Source of the DNA: Parelaphostrongylus tenuis
Taxonomy: Eukaryota; Nematoda; Chromadorea; Rhabditida; Metastrongylidae
Reading direction: 5' to 3'
Length of the DNA stretch: 64,000 bases
NCBI GenBank assembly: GCA_019055375.1
Contig: JAHQIW010003835.1
Location: forward strand, 209,272-273,271
Shown here: positions 51,071 through 62,377 of the stretch, piece by piece
How positions within the stretch are numbered: the first letter of the stretch is position 1
How the letters are laid out: each line of letters opens with the position of its first letter
Notes under the pieces: generated by a model
Databases searched by the model: none
Told to the model about the DNA's origin: nothing
The model's input: only the letters and a program-made list of their open reading frames with translations
Made by a program: the position numbers and the translations under genes

Positions 51071-53816
51071 GTTATCATGGTTTAGAATCCACGAAACCGA
51101 AGCCACCCTTAGTTTTGCTCCAGCTCAATACATATATTGCTTCATTACTATATTTTTATTCTTGGTCTCACATATTGGGCGAATTCTACCAATCCGTTCA
51201 TACGGCTCGTTTTTTCTCATTTGATGCTCGCTACAATCATCGAATTTGAAATCGGGGTCAGCTGCTACATGAAAACTTCGTCTTCTAAATGTCGTCGAGT
51301 GCTGGTCGAGTTCATTCTCCATGGAAACTGGGGACAACTTCACTAAAGTGTCATAGGATGTCCAATATAGACATCATTCAGCTCTTGTAAACCGAAAGCG
51401 CTTTATCCCCAATACATCTGATGTGATTCTGCAAACGTCGTATAAAATGAATACTCGACTGACGCGAAAGGGTATCGAACCAACGTTCACGCCACTCTAC
51501 TAGTATGTTCCTTCGCCAAACGTTGTGTATCAATCAAATAAACTTTTTAACGAAGAAACGTTGTCGGGCCGTATAGTTGTGACCTTTCCTTTTTTCTTTC
51601 TATACATTTCTTTTCCGCCCCTCTTTTATTCATCTACTTATTTTCCTTCTACAAAACTTGCCACACTGGTCTTTCCATGTCAATAATGTCATATTTTTAC
51701 GATTTTCGCTTTTCGACCATACCCCTATCGATCATCACAGCTTACACGCCTGTCCGAATCTATTCATTCTTCTCTTTGATTCATCTTCTTTACACGTCTC
51801 TCAACTATTTTTCTTCAATATTCGGGGTTTTTTCGATATATTCATGACATATTCAACTTCATCGATTACTCGCATAAACCGAACATGACGACTTGCCGTT
51901 GTTGTGGACGTCGACACTGCTCGGCCCGGTCGTCGTTGGCTTACTAACATTACTAATCAAGTCGTCGAAAGCTGAACGTCACATCGATTCGATCTAACAG
52001 ATCAATATCGGTTTTAGATGTTAAGAACGAATGTGAACCTATGAATTTGACAGCAGGTGCCACATATACCTGAAAGGTTTGATTGAACCATTTTGATGAA
52101 GGGTAATGATAATGAAACGACCATGTTCAATCGGACGGGAATTGACCGTACGAAAATAGGCGAAAAAATTTCGGGAAATTCATTATGTTGAGAAATCTCA
52201 GCGCCACCGAGTGTTTCGAAAAACTTTGAAATCTTACTTCCCATTAGAGCAGCTATGAGAAAGACAAGTTTGGAATATCAGTCAGACGAAATAGATATAA
52301 AGCAACATTCGGAACTCTTTCTTCCCCCGCTCTACCTCCTATGTCTCCTTCTGTCTCTCTCGATGTTTCTCCCGGCTTCTTCTCTCTCTTCTTTTCTCTC
52401 TTTCTTAATCCCTCTCTAGACGTAATGAACATGAAGAGCTTGCTCTCTTAGCAGTTTCTTTTTCATGTAATATACATGCATATGTGCATGCATATGACAT
52501 AGGCGCACGAAAACAGATTGGTCACACAACAGCGAAAGTTGTGTTTATTTTTCTTTCCATCTACTTTTTTTTCCTTCGTTATCTTTCAATCTTCTTAGCA
52601 AATCATTTTTTGTAACGAAATGTTTCTACAAGTGACAAATTTTTTGATTTCCGATAAAATGTAGCGACGTTATCGACTAATAGGCATGCTGAAAAATCGT
52701 TATTGTTTAACTAATTCATTGAGCTTAATAGCACATTTGTGTTCTACTTCTTCTGAACGATAGTGTTACTTGAAAGTATGATGTTCACTCATTGTCATCG
52801 GGACGAGTTACAGTCCTAGGTATAGTTAGTTGAACCGGTTATCGAAAATCGTTCTCTGCCGCTCCGTCATGTCTAGTTGGCGCAATAAGGGTAATGTCGA
52901 ATTGAGATGTTTAGCAAGAAGTACATCTACATATAGGATCATATCGTGTACAACATTTAGAGATTCACTTACTTCTAGGGTGGTTATGTTGTGCCACTAA
53001 TAAAGGCCTTTTGTGCATTTTGTACTGACGGAGCCTGCAGAGCGACCCTCACGCGCAATGGAAGCACTTGAAGGAGGCCTCCGTCGTGCTCATTCGACTA
53101 AACAGCCGTTACAACCTTTGGCGAGCATGCACAGATTTCGATGTGCTCAGCCCTCAAATGTTGGCCCTTCAAAAACCACTGTTTAGGCTTCTTAAGTTTC
53201 TTGAGACCATTTTCCAACCTTGTAAGCTGGAAAATAGAGCGATGTGATCTCAAGAAATTAATAGTTCGCTGCGTCAATACTTACTAATGATTACTGAATA
53301 AGTACTACTTTCAAACTGATGACCACCCATGTTGTGATTGATTGGTCTCTTTCCTAAAGTTAACAATATCCCAGACAACATTTCGACTACCACACAATTC
53401 GCTGTCTCCATTTCACCTTGAGAATCCCGTAAAGTCAACAGAGAGTTTTATCAACGGATGGAAGGATCAAACTCGGTGAACTTGCGTCGCAAACAGCCTA
53501 TCATCGCACTACACTATGAGATTGTATCACAATGTATCTGACACGTTAATAATGTTTTGATTTTTTTATTGATAGCAGAAGACTTCTATGACGACATTTT
53601 AGCTGAAACACGTGAAAAAATTAGCTTAGAATGCAAAAAATTGTTGGCGATCGCTCAGGATTCACCATTTTCTTACCTAAATATGTGATCAGTTTCAACA
53701 GAAAATTTGTCAGTTAAGAAGCGGGAAACATGCAGTCATCTGACTTAGTGTGCCTGTGCATTGTCAGTATAATCAGTTTTAATTTGCAGCGAAAGCAACC
53801 AGAGTGATAGCAGATT
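51071..53816 (+). other. Unassigned stretch with small repeats
   Basis: A possible T-module scrap (CTGACGCGAAAGGGTATCGA) lies at about 51,459. A pyrimidine tract covers 52,315-52,430. A short dyad rich in GCATATG is at 52,470-52,500. No coding chain was found. Confidence 0.4.
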
Positions 53817-53913
53817 GCCGGCTTCGATGGTGTAGTGGGAGCAGGCTCCCCTAATATGAGTAAAACACAAGTTCGAGTTCCGCTTAAGATTCAGAAGTTT
53901 TGAATATCACTCA
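53817..53913 (+). repeat. U-family tRNA-like module
   Basis: It has A-box-like GATGGTGTAGTGGGAGCA, B box AAGTTCGAGTTCC, and the U-family right end TTTTGAATATCACTCAACG. The left inverted end is not visible. Confidence 0.6.
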
Positions 53914-55913
53914 ACGTCTTTGGAAAGCAACCTGTGTTGATTTGTACGCAGATGAATTCTTCGTTTTTACCGGAAACTCTTACAAACAAAAGTTCCTCCG
54001 GAACGAGATTTTTTTTCACACGAAAATTGTTTCGTCATGGATGTCTGTGATATTGAAATTCTTTTCTTTCTTTGATTTTATCCTTTAATTACTTTTCTGT
54101 GCATAAATGTGTTCATCAATAGTTTTTCTGTCCGCATATTTTGTTCTGAAAAATGTTTGCGCTTTCATTGAACGCTTCATTATTCTCATAATTCTCTTGC
54201 TTTTGTCTTTTCCTATTAATTTTCCCACATCATCATTTTCAGCAGTACTTTAATATTAACTGTGCAATAATCTTTTATCTTTTCCATCTCATTCCTTTGA
54301 AACATTCCTTTAAGAACCATGAGAGTCATTTTGATGCTCATAGCGCGACGTCATATCTCACACAGTTATTGAGATGACAGCGTCGTGTCTCGTGGGAAAG
54401 CAGGCAGACAGCCAGAACGCATGCGCAGACATGCAGAGCCGTTTGTCTGACTGTCGCGCAAGTACTGGCACAACACCACCTGCCTATCAACGCTGGTCTT
54501 CAGAAGGATATCATGATTTTGCGAGATTGTAAAATATTTTTCAGATTTTCTTCCCTCTATTTTATTGATTTCTCCTACAAGAATTTCCGTTCCCGTTTTC
54601 TTCTGCGGTTTTCTACTCCAAATCCTTTCCTATTAAACTTTTCTACAATCATCTAATGTTTTAGAATGCTCTACTCGTTATTGTTCCCAGATGTTCCTTC
54701 TACGTTTTTCATCATATCTTTTCTATTCTTTCGAAATCGTTTTTTCTTCAGTTATTACGTTATAATCTTTTCTGAGCTGCTCTCTACTTCTGTTCAGATT
54801 CATCTTTATAATCCACAGGATTTTACGATGGTTTTCTCGAATTCGATGTTTTTTCATCTCCTTATTCATCATGCGTCAAACTGGGGGTCCAAAACGTCAG
54901 TGTCAGTTTCTGATTTGTTCTCATTCTTCTTTTTTTTTTTTCTTTTGTTTTTCACTTTTTCACTTTTGACATTCACTAGACGCGTACATCTTAAGCTTGG
55001 GTACATCAATCTTTGAATAAAGTTGTTTTCAACGATATTCAAACTCCTTTCATAATCCTTTTCTTTCTTTTCTTTACTTATGATTCTTTATAAGATTCTA
55101 CTTGTAATAAAATCTTAATCTACACTTACAGATGTATCACTTGAATGACGTTAAGCGATTACAGTAGTCAATTTGATTCTTCATTGCCACTATATTTCTT
55201 GAAGAGAGTGAAGAATGCATCCTTTGCAATCAGTACACACCACTGATTAAGTGATCCTAGCTCAATTCAACAGCACTCAATTCCTGAGTATGGATTTTTG
55301 AATATTCCATTGAGAAGAACGAGAAGAATAGATTTTTGGGTATTTCATTGAAAAGAGAAGACAAGAAAGAGAGAGAGAGGAGCATATTATCAGTAGCTGT
55401 CTTCTGTCGTTGGTGTTCACTTCGTACGCTTGTCTTTTTCTCGTTCCTTCGTCCACTGTCGCCCGTCCAAGGGCTGATGGTGGTGATGGTCACCGTCATT
55501 CCCATGCATGAAAGAACTTCATCAGTTTCGAACTTATGCAGTTCATTTGCTGTCATTTATCATCAGGATTTCGTACAATGATGATCATCATCGTCGCCAA
55601 TCCAGTTCGTGTTTTCATTGTCATCACCAAAGTGATTCATCACTTAATTTAATATTCAATTGAAAATACAAAGAAACTGTCGTTCATTGTCTATTAGAAA
55701 CTTCGCGGATTTTATACGTTCTTCTCTAAGCCCGGTGTTTCTACTTCCTATTCATCCCATTAATCAAGAGAAATTGACGGTTGCCGTTTTTGATTATGCA
55801 TATTTGTATTTTTCTATTTTAAACGGCTCGCCCTAATGAAAGTTTGTTTTCATGTAGGTGTGCGTTATGCCACGTAATAAACTCGGGTTATTGGTCGAGC
55901 GCTCATCCTAGGT
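53914..55913 (+). other. Unassigned AT-rich stretch
   Basis: The plus frame at 54,666-55,016 is hydrophobic and T-driven, typical of low-complexity DNA. There is a T-run at about 54,930. Nothing was recognised. Confidence 0.35.
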
Positions 55914-56066
55914 AACTAAGCCCTTTTTACTTTCTGGATCGGAAATACTAAAATCCTCACAATAACTAAGTCCTTTTTACTTTCTGAATCGGAAAACTTA
56001 CTAATATCCTCACCTTAGGTAACTGAGCCTCTTCTACTTTTTGGAACGGAAAATCTTCCTAGAAAG
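55914..56066 (+). repeat. Tandem repeat, three units of 46-57 bp
   Basis: Units begin at 55,914, 55,964 and 56,021 with AACT(A/G)AG and share TTTTTACTTTCTGGATCGGAA-like and ATCCTCAC parts. The third unit is the most diverged. Confidence 0.75.
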
Positions 56067-57019
56067 TTAATGGATCGGTGGGCAACTTTAGGTCATCATA
56101 CAGACAAAATATATAATTACCCACATCTGCGGTGCACGCATGGAAAGGAATGAAATGCATAACTCACCTTTATAAGGCTGATTCACACAAAAATAGACAT
56201 TGTGATTTGAAAGATCAGCGCTTATCTTTCTTCTTTCCTTTTTTTTTGTTGGTCTTTTAAGGAATCTAACATTTCATTACCGATGACCGATCGATTATGA
56301 TATAAAAAATCCAGATATGGTTTTGTTACAGCGTATTAATTATGCTTAATATGGTATTGTATTGATTGGTAAAATGGTAACCCCATGGTTTCTTTTTACC
56401 TTTTGGCGAAAACCATTTCCTAAGACGTCTTCTATCTTACACAGAAATACAATTACGTTTTTCCCACATGCAATGGTGTTGGCAGAAATTATAGCTTTCG
56501 AAAGTTTTATAGAAAACCGGTGATGATTGTGAAGCATTCATTCTTTTTTTTTCCTCTTAAGAAAGCGCTTAACGTTAAATGTTCTGGTGACTAATCCACT
56601 AAAACCAGCTAAAGACGACGCCAAAGCGTCAGCCATCAATTAAGTCCTTCTCTTGTACCTTTTTGTCGAATCTTAAGACTACGAAACTCATGGAGGCATA
56701 TCTGTCGAAATCTTGGTAATCAATCTCATCTCAATACTCAGTAGAGCGATGAGTCCGAATGAAAGTGTTTCATCTGTTTTCCAGCTCAACTATAAATCAT
56801 TTTAATGCAGCATAAAGATTAGCGGAATAGAAAATATATGAGTTAAATCGTTGGGCAGTGATAAATGCCTGACCAAAGAAGCGTCATTTATTCAACTGCA
56901 TTCATAACGCAGTAAAGGTGACTTATTACATGTTTACCTTATACAATAGCTTATAGTAACCTGCCAATGCATTGAGTGCTTTTATTTATTCCCTCAAATA
57001 AATCTGTTACTTCCGTGCG

Positions 57020-57122
57020 AACACCGGAAGAATGGAGGACTTGAACAGCTCGAGGCGTGAGGTTGAGTAGTGACTGCGTGTATATCGCAGAGTAGCTCTA
57101 ACCACCGCGTTACGTGGACCTG
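57020..57122 (-). repeat. S-type tRNA-like head (minus)
   Basis: On the minus strand GGTCCACGTAACGCGGTGGT followed by TAGAGCTACTCTGCGATATA resembles the S-family head (CGCAGTGGTTAGAGGTCCTC). The remaining SINE body is not seen. Confidence 0.5.
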
Positions 57123-59760
57123 TAAAATAAAAAAAATGCATATTTCAATTCCTACTAGCTGAATTTCTATATTATTTTAGTCGATTTGAAATGATCCAGC
57201 GTGTTACAAACTATGTATTCGCGTAGAGAATATTCAATGGTCTAATGAGATGACAATGCGTTGCTTTGTAACTGTTGAAAATGGGTATAAAGTAATAACA
57301 CGTTATTTGAATTTTAAAAATATTGATTAATCAAGCTGAGGTTGAGTATAATCTGGTCTATAACCAGTAGAATAATCTAATGAATTAGCATTCGAGGCAT
57401 CACTGATCTTCTCACAACACAAACGAACCAGGCAGAATCCTATAACCCCACCACATCTCTATCAATCTTATCCTAACCGGTATACGGATGACGTCCATTC
57501 CAGTGCAAGTTTCGTCGTTGAAACGATATCACATGTGAATTCGTCAGTGATTAATAGATCTCATTATGACCTAATCCACTGACCGAAGAGAAGACTCGAT
57601 GCTAGGAAGCGTCCGTGAACCGTCTATGTCGGCTGTCCGTCGCCAACACTTCTTTATCTTCACAATCGAATGGTTTGATATTTTGCTATAGAATCGGCAT
57701 ACCGTGCTACTCATCGAGTAATTCGAATAGGTGGTAATCAAATTCTTGTTCATCCAGAACTTGTCGCGTAGCAAAACTGGACACAATGTGCTGTACTCGC
57801 CCCATCATCACGAAGAAAAGCCTCGTATACGTCTCGTAATTGGCCCTTTATCTTTATTATTCTTGGAAAGATTTTCTTTGAATTTTTCCTCTCGTATCAG
57901 GTGACAAGCAAACAGTCCCGAACCATGTTTCAAAAATTTCACAAATCTGTCTTTAGTTCATCTTTCAATGAAACGAAAGACTACGAGAATACTGAGAGCC
58001 ACATGTCTCGTAGAACAAGCTTTCTGAAATGTTCATGTAAGCGAGTCCGATTCAAAATGTAATTGAATTCCGTAGGTAAAATAAGTCTTCATGATTCACA
58101 GTATAGTTCGCAAAAATTTAGTTTGTCATCGGACCGCTCCAGGATTGAATTCGATCACTGGTGGAATTATCGATAAAATACTACCTATCTGCTGTGAAGG
58201 AATAAATATGTTTTGTGTGAAGGGCCATTAACCTATTTTATGACTCGAAAAAAATTGTCCGATTTCTCTGTTATCTATCATACAAGGCCACATCTTTAAA
58301 TAGGTAAGTTCTACAAGATTAAATGTGGAATCTAGGAAATATAGTAATCTAGTGGCTATTACGTTTCGCAGAAATGTGATGTTATTTGACTCTTTCTTTA
58401 TTTGTCGCCACTTTCTTTTGCTCCAGCTTAGCCCTCAACGATTACGTCTAAGGTTGATTCTTTAATTCTATAACCAGTCTGATTGTTGGCGATCTGTTTT
58501 GCATTGTCTACAATTCCAGTAACAGAAGTGTCCGAACTGTCATGATATTACGTCTTTTCTTCCTAATTTCCCAAGGGAAAAATCTATTCAAAAAATTGAA
58601 TGGAAAATCAGCATGAATGATGTGTCGATGATCAACTGAAAAACTTCTTCCAGGGTCCAAAAACTGACCTTGCACTTTTGATCATCCGAAAAGTCAAGGA
58701 ATGTTTCCTGACTCAATAATTTTCTTTCTTTGAACTATATGTTGAAATTGCCGCTCTCGTTTAGAAATCGCTTAAGTTCTACATCGTTGATTGGACCTGA
58801 TTTGATTTGAACTAATGACTACCTCTTAGATCGTCATCATAATGAAAAACTTGAAATTTCTCTTGTGTTTTAGAGTTTGGTTAAACTTTTCGTTATTCTT
58901 GATTCAAATTATTTCCAAAAAAAAAAAATGAAAATTCGAGTTTCAACTCTTATGGGTAACTTTTACTATAAGAGATGGAAACGACCGCCATATTTTATAT
59001 ATAACTCTCTAGGTTACATCTAATCAAAGGAAGAAATATTGCCTAACTAGGGAAAGGATTATGCTATTTTCGTAGGGGTTGAGGTTCTTTTTTGTTCAAC
59101 TACAGATCTCTAATGATCAGCCTCAGCTCTTGGTACTTTTCCGGCGTTGCATGTTTCATTTCGATAGTAAAATAAAGCTATGCTCTAATATGTCCTTCGA
59201 TATTCTTCAAATGGTTTTGAGTAATCTGAATCTTTACTGTCGTTTTCTTTTTAATTTGTGCAATTTTATCTTATCCTTTATTTTCCAGTCAAAACATCTT
59301 TTCTATTTCAACCTGCTACAGTTTTACTGTGAATGACTTGAATTAGAGAATACTGACATATGTTTAGTCATGGTCTCAATCATCATAACTTTTCTTTCCT
59401 TTTTTTAATTCAGCCGAATTTCCTAGCAAGTCAATGCTCCTAACTTTATGTGCTGACTTACATTGCGAAATTAAATGCATCAAATATCAAACTATGAATT
59501 TTTCTGAAATCTTTTTCGTTTTTGAGTCGTATAAGACATGTCCTAACATTATTCCTACCTTTTTTCCCTTTTGCTCCATCTACTAACTTCATTACCTTCG
59601 TACATAGAGATCAGCCTTATTTCAAAGCGAGATTCCTCCTTCTTTTGGTCACTGGAGGTTTCCTTCCTATGTGACGGCGAGTTCCACTGATTATTTCCAA
59701 CTGGTTGTCTTAGCGATATTAATCTTTTGTAGGACTTCTTGAGCCGATCAGTCAGACGTA
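57123..59760 (+). other. Unassigned AT-rich stretch
   Basis: No exon chain, RNA gene or named repeat was recognised. Confidence 0.35.
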
Positions 59761-59767
59761 TTGTATT

Positions 59768-59870
59768 GAGTTGAGGCAAAAGTAATTGCGGTTTATGTTT
59801 GTTAAAATTTTCCATTTGACGTCTATTATAAAACACCAAAGTTATCGCAAAATCCGAAGCAGTGGTCCTA
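59768..59870. repeat. Mariner terminal-repeat remnant
   Basis: GAGGCAAAAGTAATTGCGGTTT matches the end sequence shared by many mariner elements, and AAGTTATCGCAAAATC about 60 bp on may be a decayed mirror. There is no transposase between them. Confidence 0.5.
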
Positions 59871-60215
59871 TAATAGACCACATGCATGGCTCAAAAATGA
59901 TTGCCAGGCATATTGAGAGGAGAGCGTGGTCTTGAGAAAACATTAGTAACGAAAGGTATATTTGACGATACCAGCAAAGAAGGTGTACAACACTTTTTAT
60001 TCAGTGGTAATTTCACTTAATGGATCGTGTAAAATGTTTGTCGTTGCCTACTTCAAGCAGGGTGACTGGAGCACCCCGAGAGGATTGGCTAAAGGCGAGG
60101 GGTACCGCCCGACTGACGAGGCCGCCAAAGCCGAAACACATCTATCGGGCTATATAAGTTCTCCTGTAATAGACCGCATGCACGACTCAAAAATGACTAT
60201 CAGACGAATTTGAAG
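59868..60215. mobile_element. V-family MITE (copy V9), complete
   Basis: The outer ends ATAATAGACCACATGCATGG + CTCAAAAATGATTGCCAGGC and TAATAGACCGCATGCACGAC + TCAAAAATGACTATCAGACG both read on the + strand. The inner pieces GAGAGGATTGGCTAAAGG and GCCAAAGCCGAAACACATC are right-arm V sequence. The end sequence is therefore present twice in direct orientation. Confidence 0.6.
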
Positions 60216-61920
60216 TATGAAAGTGCATTTATTTTACACCAACCTAATTATCCACTGCAGGCTGTACAACTATGAATCTGTGCACGTAATATTTGCTCCA
60301 ATATCGGTACCTTTTATTATAGTTACAATATTTCTCGTGAATCGCATCAATAGAGAAATCACAATTAATCCAACCAGTCGTTACTTCAGTGATTAATTGC
60401 GGAAATGATACTTCTTGTACTTTTATTCCAGACTTTCTTTTCGTTTTCTGATGTTACAATTCTAAATGAGCCCTTTACACAGACCTTATCGTTCCCACCT
60501 TTTCTACTGGTTTACTGCGGTTGCATTAATTGTCATAGATTGATGTGATGGCGATCTTGTCCATAGACTCAACTACGGTTTGTGAACCTGTTGTCATCTT
60601 TTGTCATTGTTATGTCTAGCGACGTATATGAGTGTGGTTTTCCTTGAGTTACAGAATTATCCACACTAGGGTCCCAGGTAGTCCAATCCTTTACGGACTG
60701 TGACGAGTGCCGCTGTGTGAATAGAAGTCGACCTATAGCGGCACCAATCCCTAGAATTAGTCGACCAACCCGATCAAGGGCAATGTAGGAGGCCGAGCCA
60801 CTTTGATTTTAATTGGAAGTGGAAGCCTTCATTTCTCAGAAAGGAAAAAGTTTTGCTCATGTGAAGAATCAGATACTCTAATCAGCTTTTCGTAAGCTTC
60901 TCTATTTTTTGTTGATTCATCCACCTAACGAAAGGTGTAAAGAAAGCAGTATGATTCATTTCACTGGTTTATTTCTCGATTGTTTACTTTTGTATAACGT
61001 TCTCATCAGTTGCTCATCCTTTTTTCTATTTATTTTCTATAATTTTACGATTATTAATCATATCTCTGAATCTATCACTTTTTCATTGCCTTTTAATCTG
61101 TTTCAATCTTTTTATATCACCGCACACCAAGTTATTTTGTAATTATTACTCTTTAACATTATTCTGTCATTTCATCTGTAGTTTGATGTTTGTTTACAAA
61201 TAATTTATTCATTTCTGTTTTACATCATATATATATGGTAATATTTTAATTTGCTGATGATTTTCTGTATGATTTTATGAATTTTAGCAACGAAGTGATT
61301 TTTTCTCAAAAGATGCAAAAATTTTACTCGCCAATAATTTTTATGTCAGTTTTTTTATACTGTATAATTAAAATCTCATCAATTTTTGAGAGAAAAAAAT
61401 GCGTCGTGAGTTGATTTTCGATATTTCGTTGGTGTTATCTACGATAACGTTTCGTGACGCCAAATTGTCATTATAAATTCGAAATATTCACTAGTTTAAT
61501 GATGCTGGAAGTCCATGATTTTGTGATCTCCGATGATTTCCACGACAAATAAGAGGCGGCGCGACATTTGTAGACGAGTAGCAACGTAGCAGTGAATTGT
61601 CATATTCGATGTGGTGGCATTGTTAGGAGACCAGTTGACGAACAACAACTACTTCACCTGTTAGAGATCGATTTCAACATCGAGTCTTTCGTCGTGAACA
61701 ACTTCGATATCGCGAATTTTTTCTTCAATTTTCATTTATTCTTCCAGTTGTTGATTTCACAATTTTCACTTCTTCCCTTACCACTATGCTAATCAAGTTT
61801 GAAGCTTTATTTCTTTTTTTTCGCTTATTGAGTAGTCCAGCAATCTAATTTTACTTTTTACTAGCTGCTCAAACCCAGCAATTTTCACGATTGCGGATTA
61901 AAACCACCTAGGCGAACTCA
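60216..61920 (+). other. Unassigned stretch
   Basis: A moderately GC-rich patch at 60,665-60,800 and an open frame at 61,592-61,792 have no recognised family. The rest is AT-rich. Confidence 0.35.
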
Positions 61921-61921
61921 G

Positions 61922-62105
61922 TGGTGGGCAAAAAACTGGTCCATGAACTGGAGTTGAACCTGAGAAGTTCCAACCCCCACCAAGTGGCGCGTGCTATCAC
62001 TACACCATCGAGAGCAGCATATCGCAGCCATTCATTCTTCGAAATTTCTCTGTTATAGTTATCAGTCACCATCCTCTAACAAGTTAGGTCAAGTAAGCAC
62101 ATATC
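61922..62105 (-). repeat. U-family single arm
   Basis: It has a reversed B-box-like GAGTTGAACC, the GCGCGTGCTATCACTACACC segment, then CATTCATTCTTCGAAATTTC and CAGTCACCATCCTCTAACAA, in the order of the 48.0-kb left arm. No partner arm follows. Confidence 0.6.
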
Positions 62106-62304
62106 GCATGCATATAAGTTAAATTCTTTGATATAATTGTAGTTTCATAGACACTTGTTTATCAAGAACAATGATCTGAAAGGAAATCAAACAATAGCAA
62201 GTTCTTCTTGACTTCGAAGTGGATAAGGCTGATCTCTGAACAGATCTCAAAAGTGCACGCCATAACGGTGGCTGAATTATGAAATACAGGGCTGCCAGGC
62301 AACA

Positions 62305-62377
62305 GCCCGCGTGGCCTAATGGATAAGGCGTCTGACTTCTAATCAGAAGATTGCCGGTTCGACCCCGGCCGTGGGCT
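62305..62377 (+). tRNA. tRNA-Arg (anticodon TCT)
   Basis: The 73-nt sequence folds into a complete cloverleaf: acceptor GCCCGCG/CGTGGGC (one G-U), D-stem GCCT/AGGC, anticodon stem TCTGA/TCAGA with loop CTTCTAA, T-stem GCCGG/CCGGC with loop TTCGACC. U33 is present and the anticodon TCT reads AGA codons. Internal promoter boxes TGGCCTAATGG and GGTTCGACC are consensus. No intron is present and CCA is not encoded, as expected of a eukaryotic gene. Unlike the T modules it is single-copy in the window. The first run of four T on the sense strand lies about 94 bp downstream (62,471). Confidence 0.96.

Noticed and set aside
54666..55016. Hydrophobic + frame as a membrane protein
   Set aside because: Driven by poly-T low complexity with a Phe/Ser/Leu-only composition; no conserved motif.
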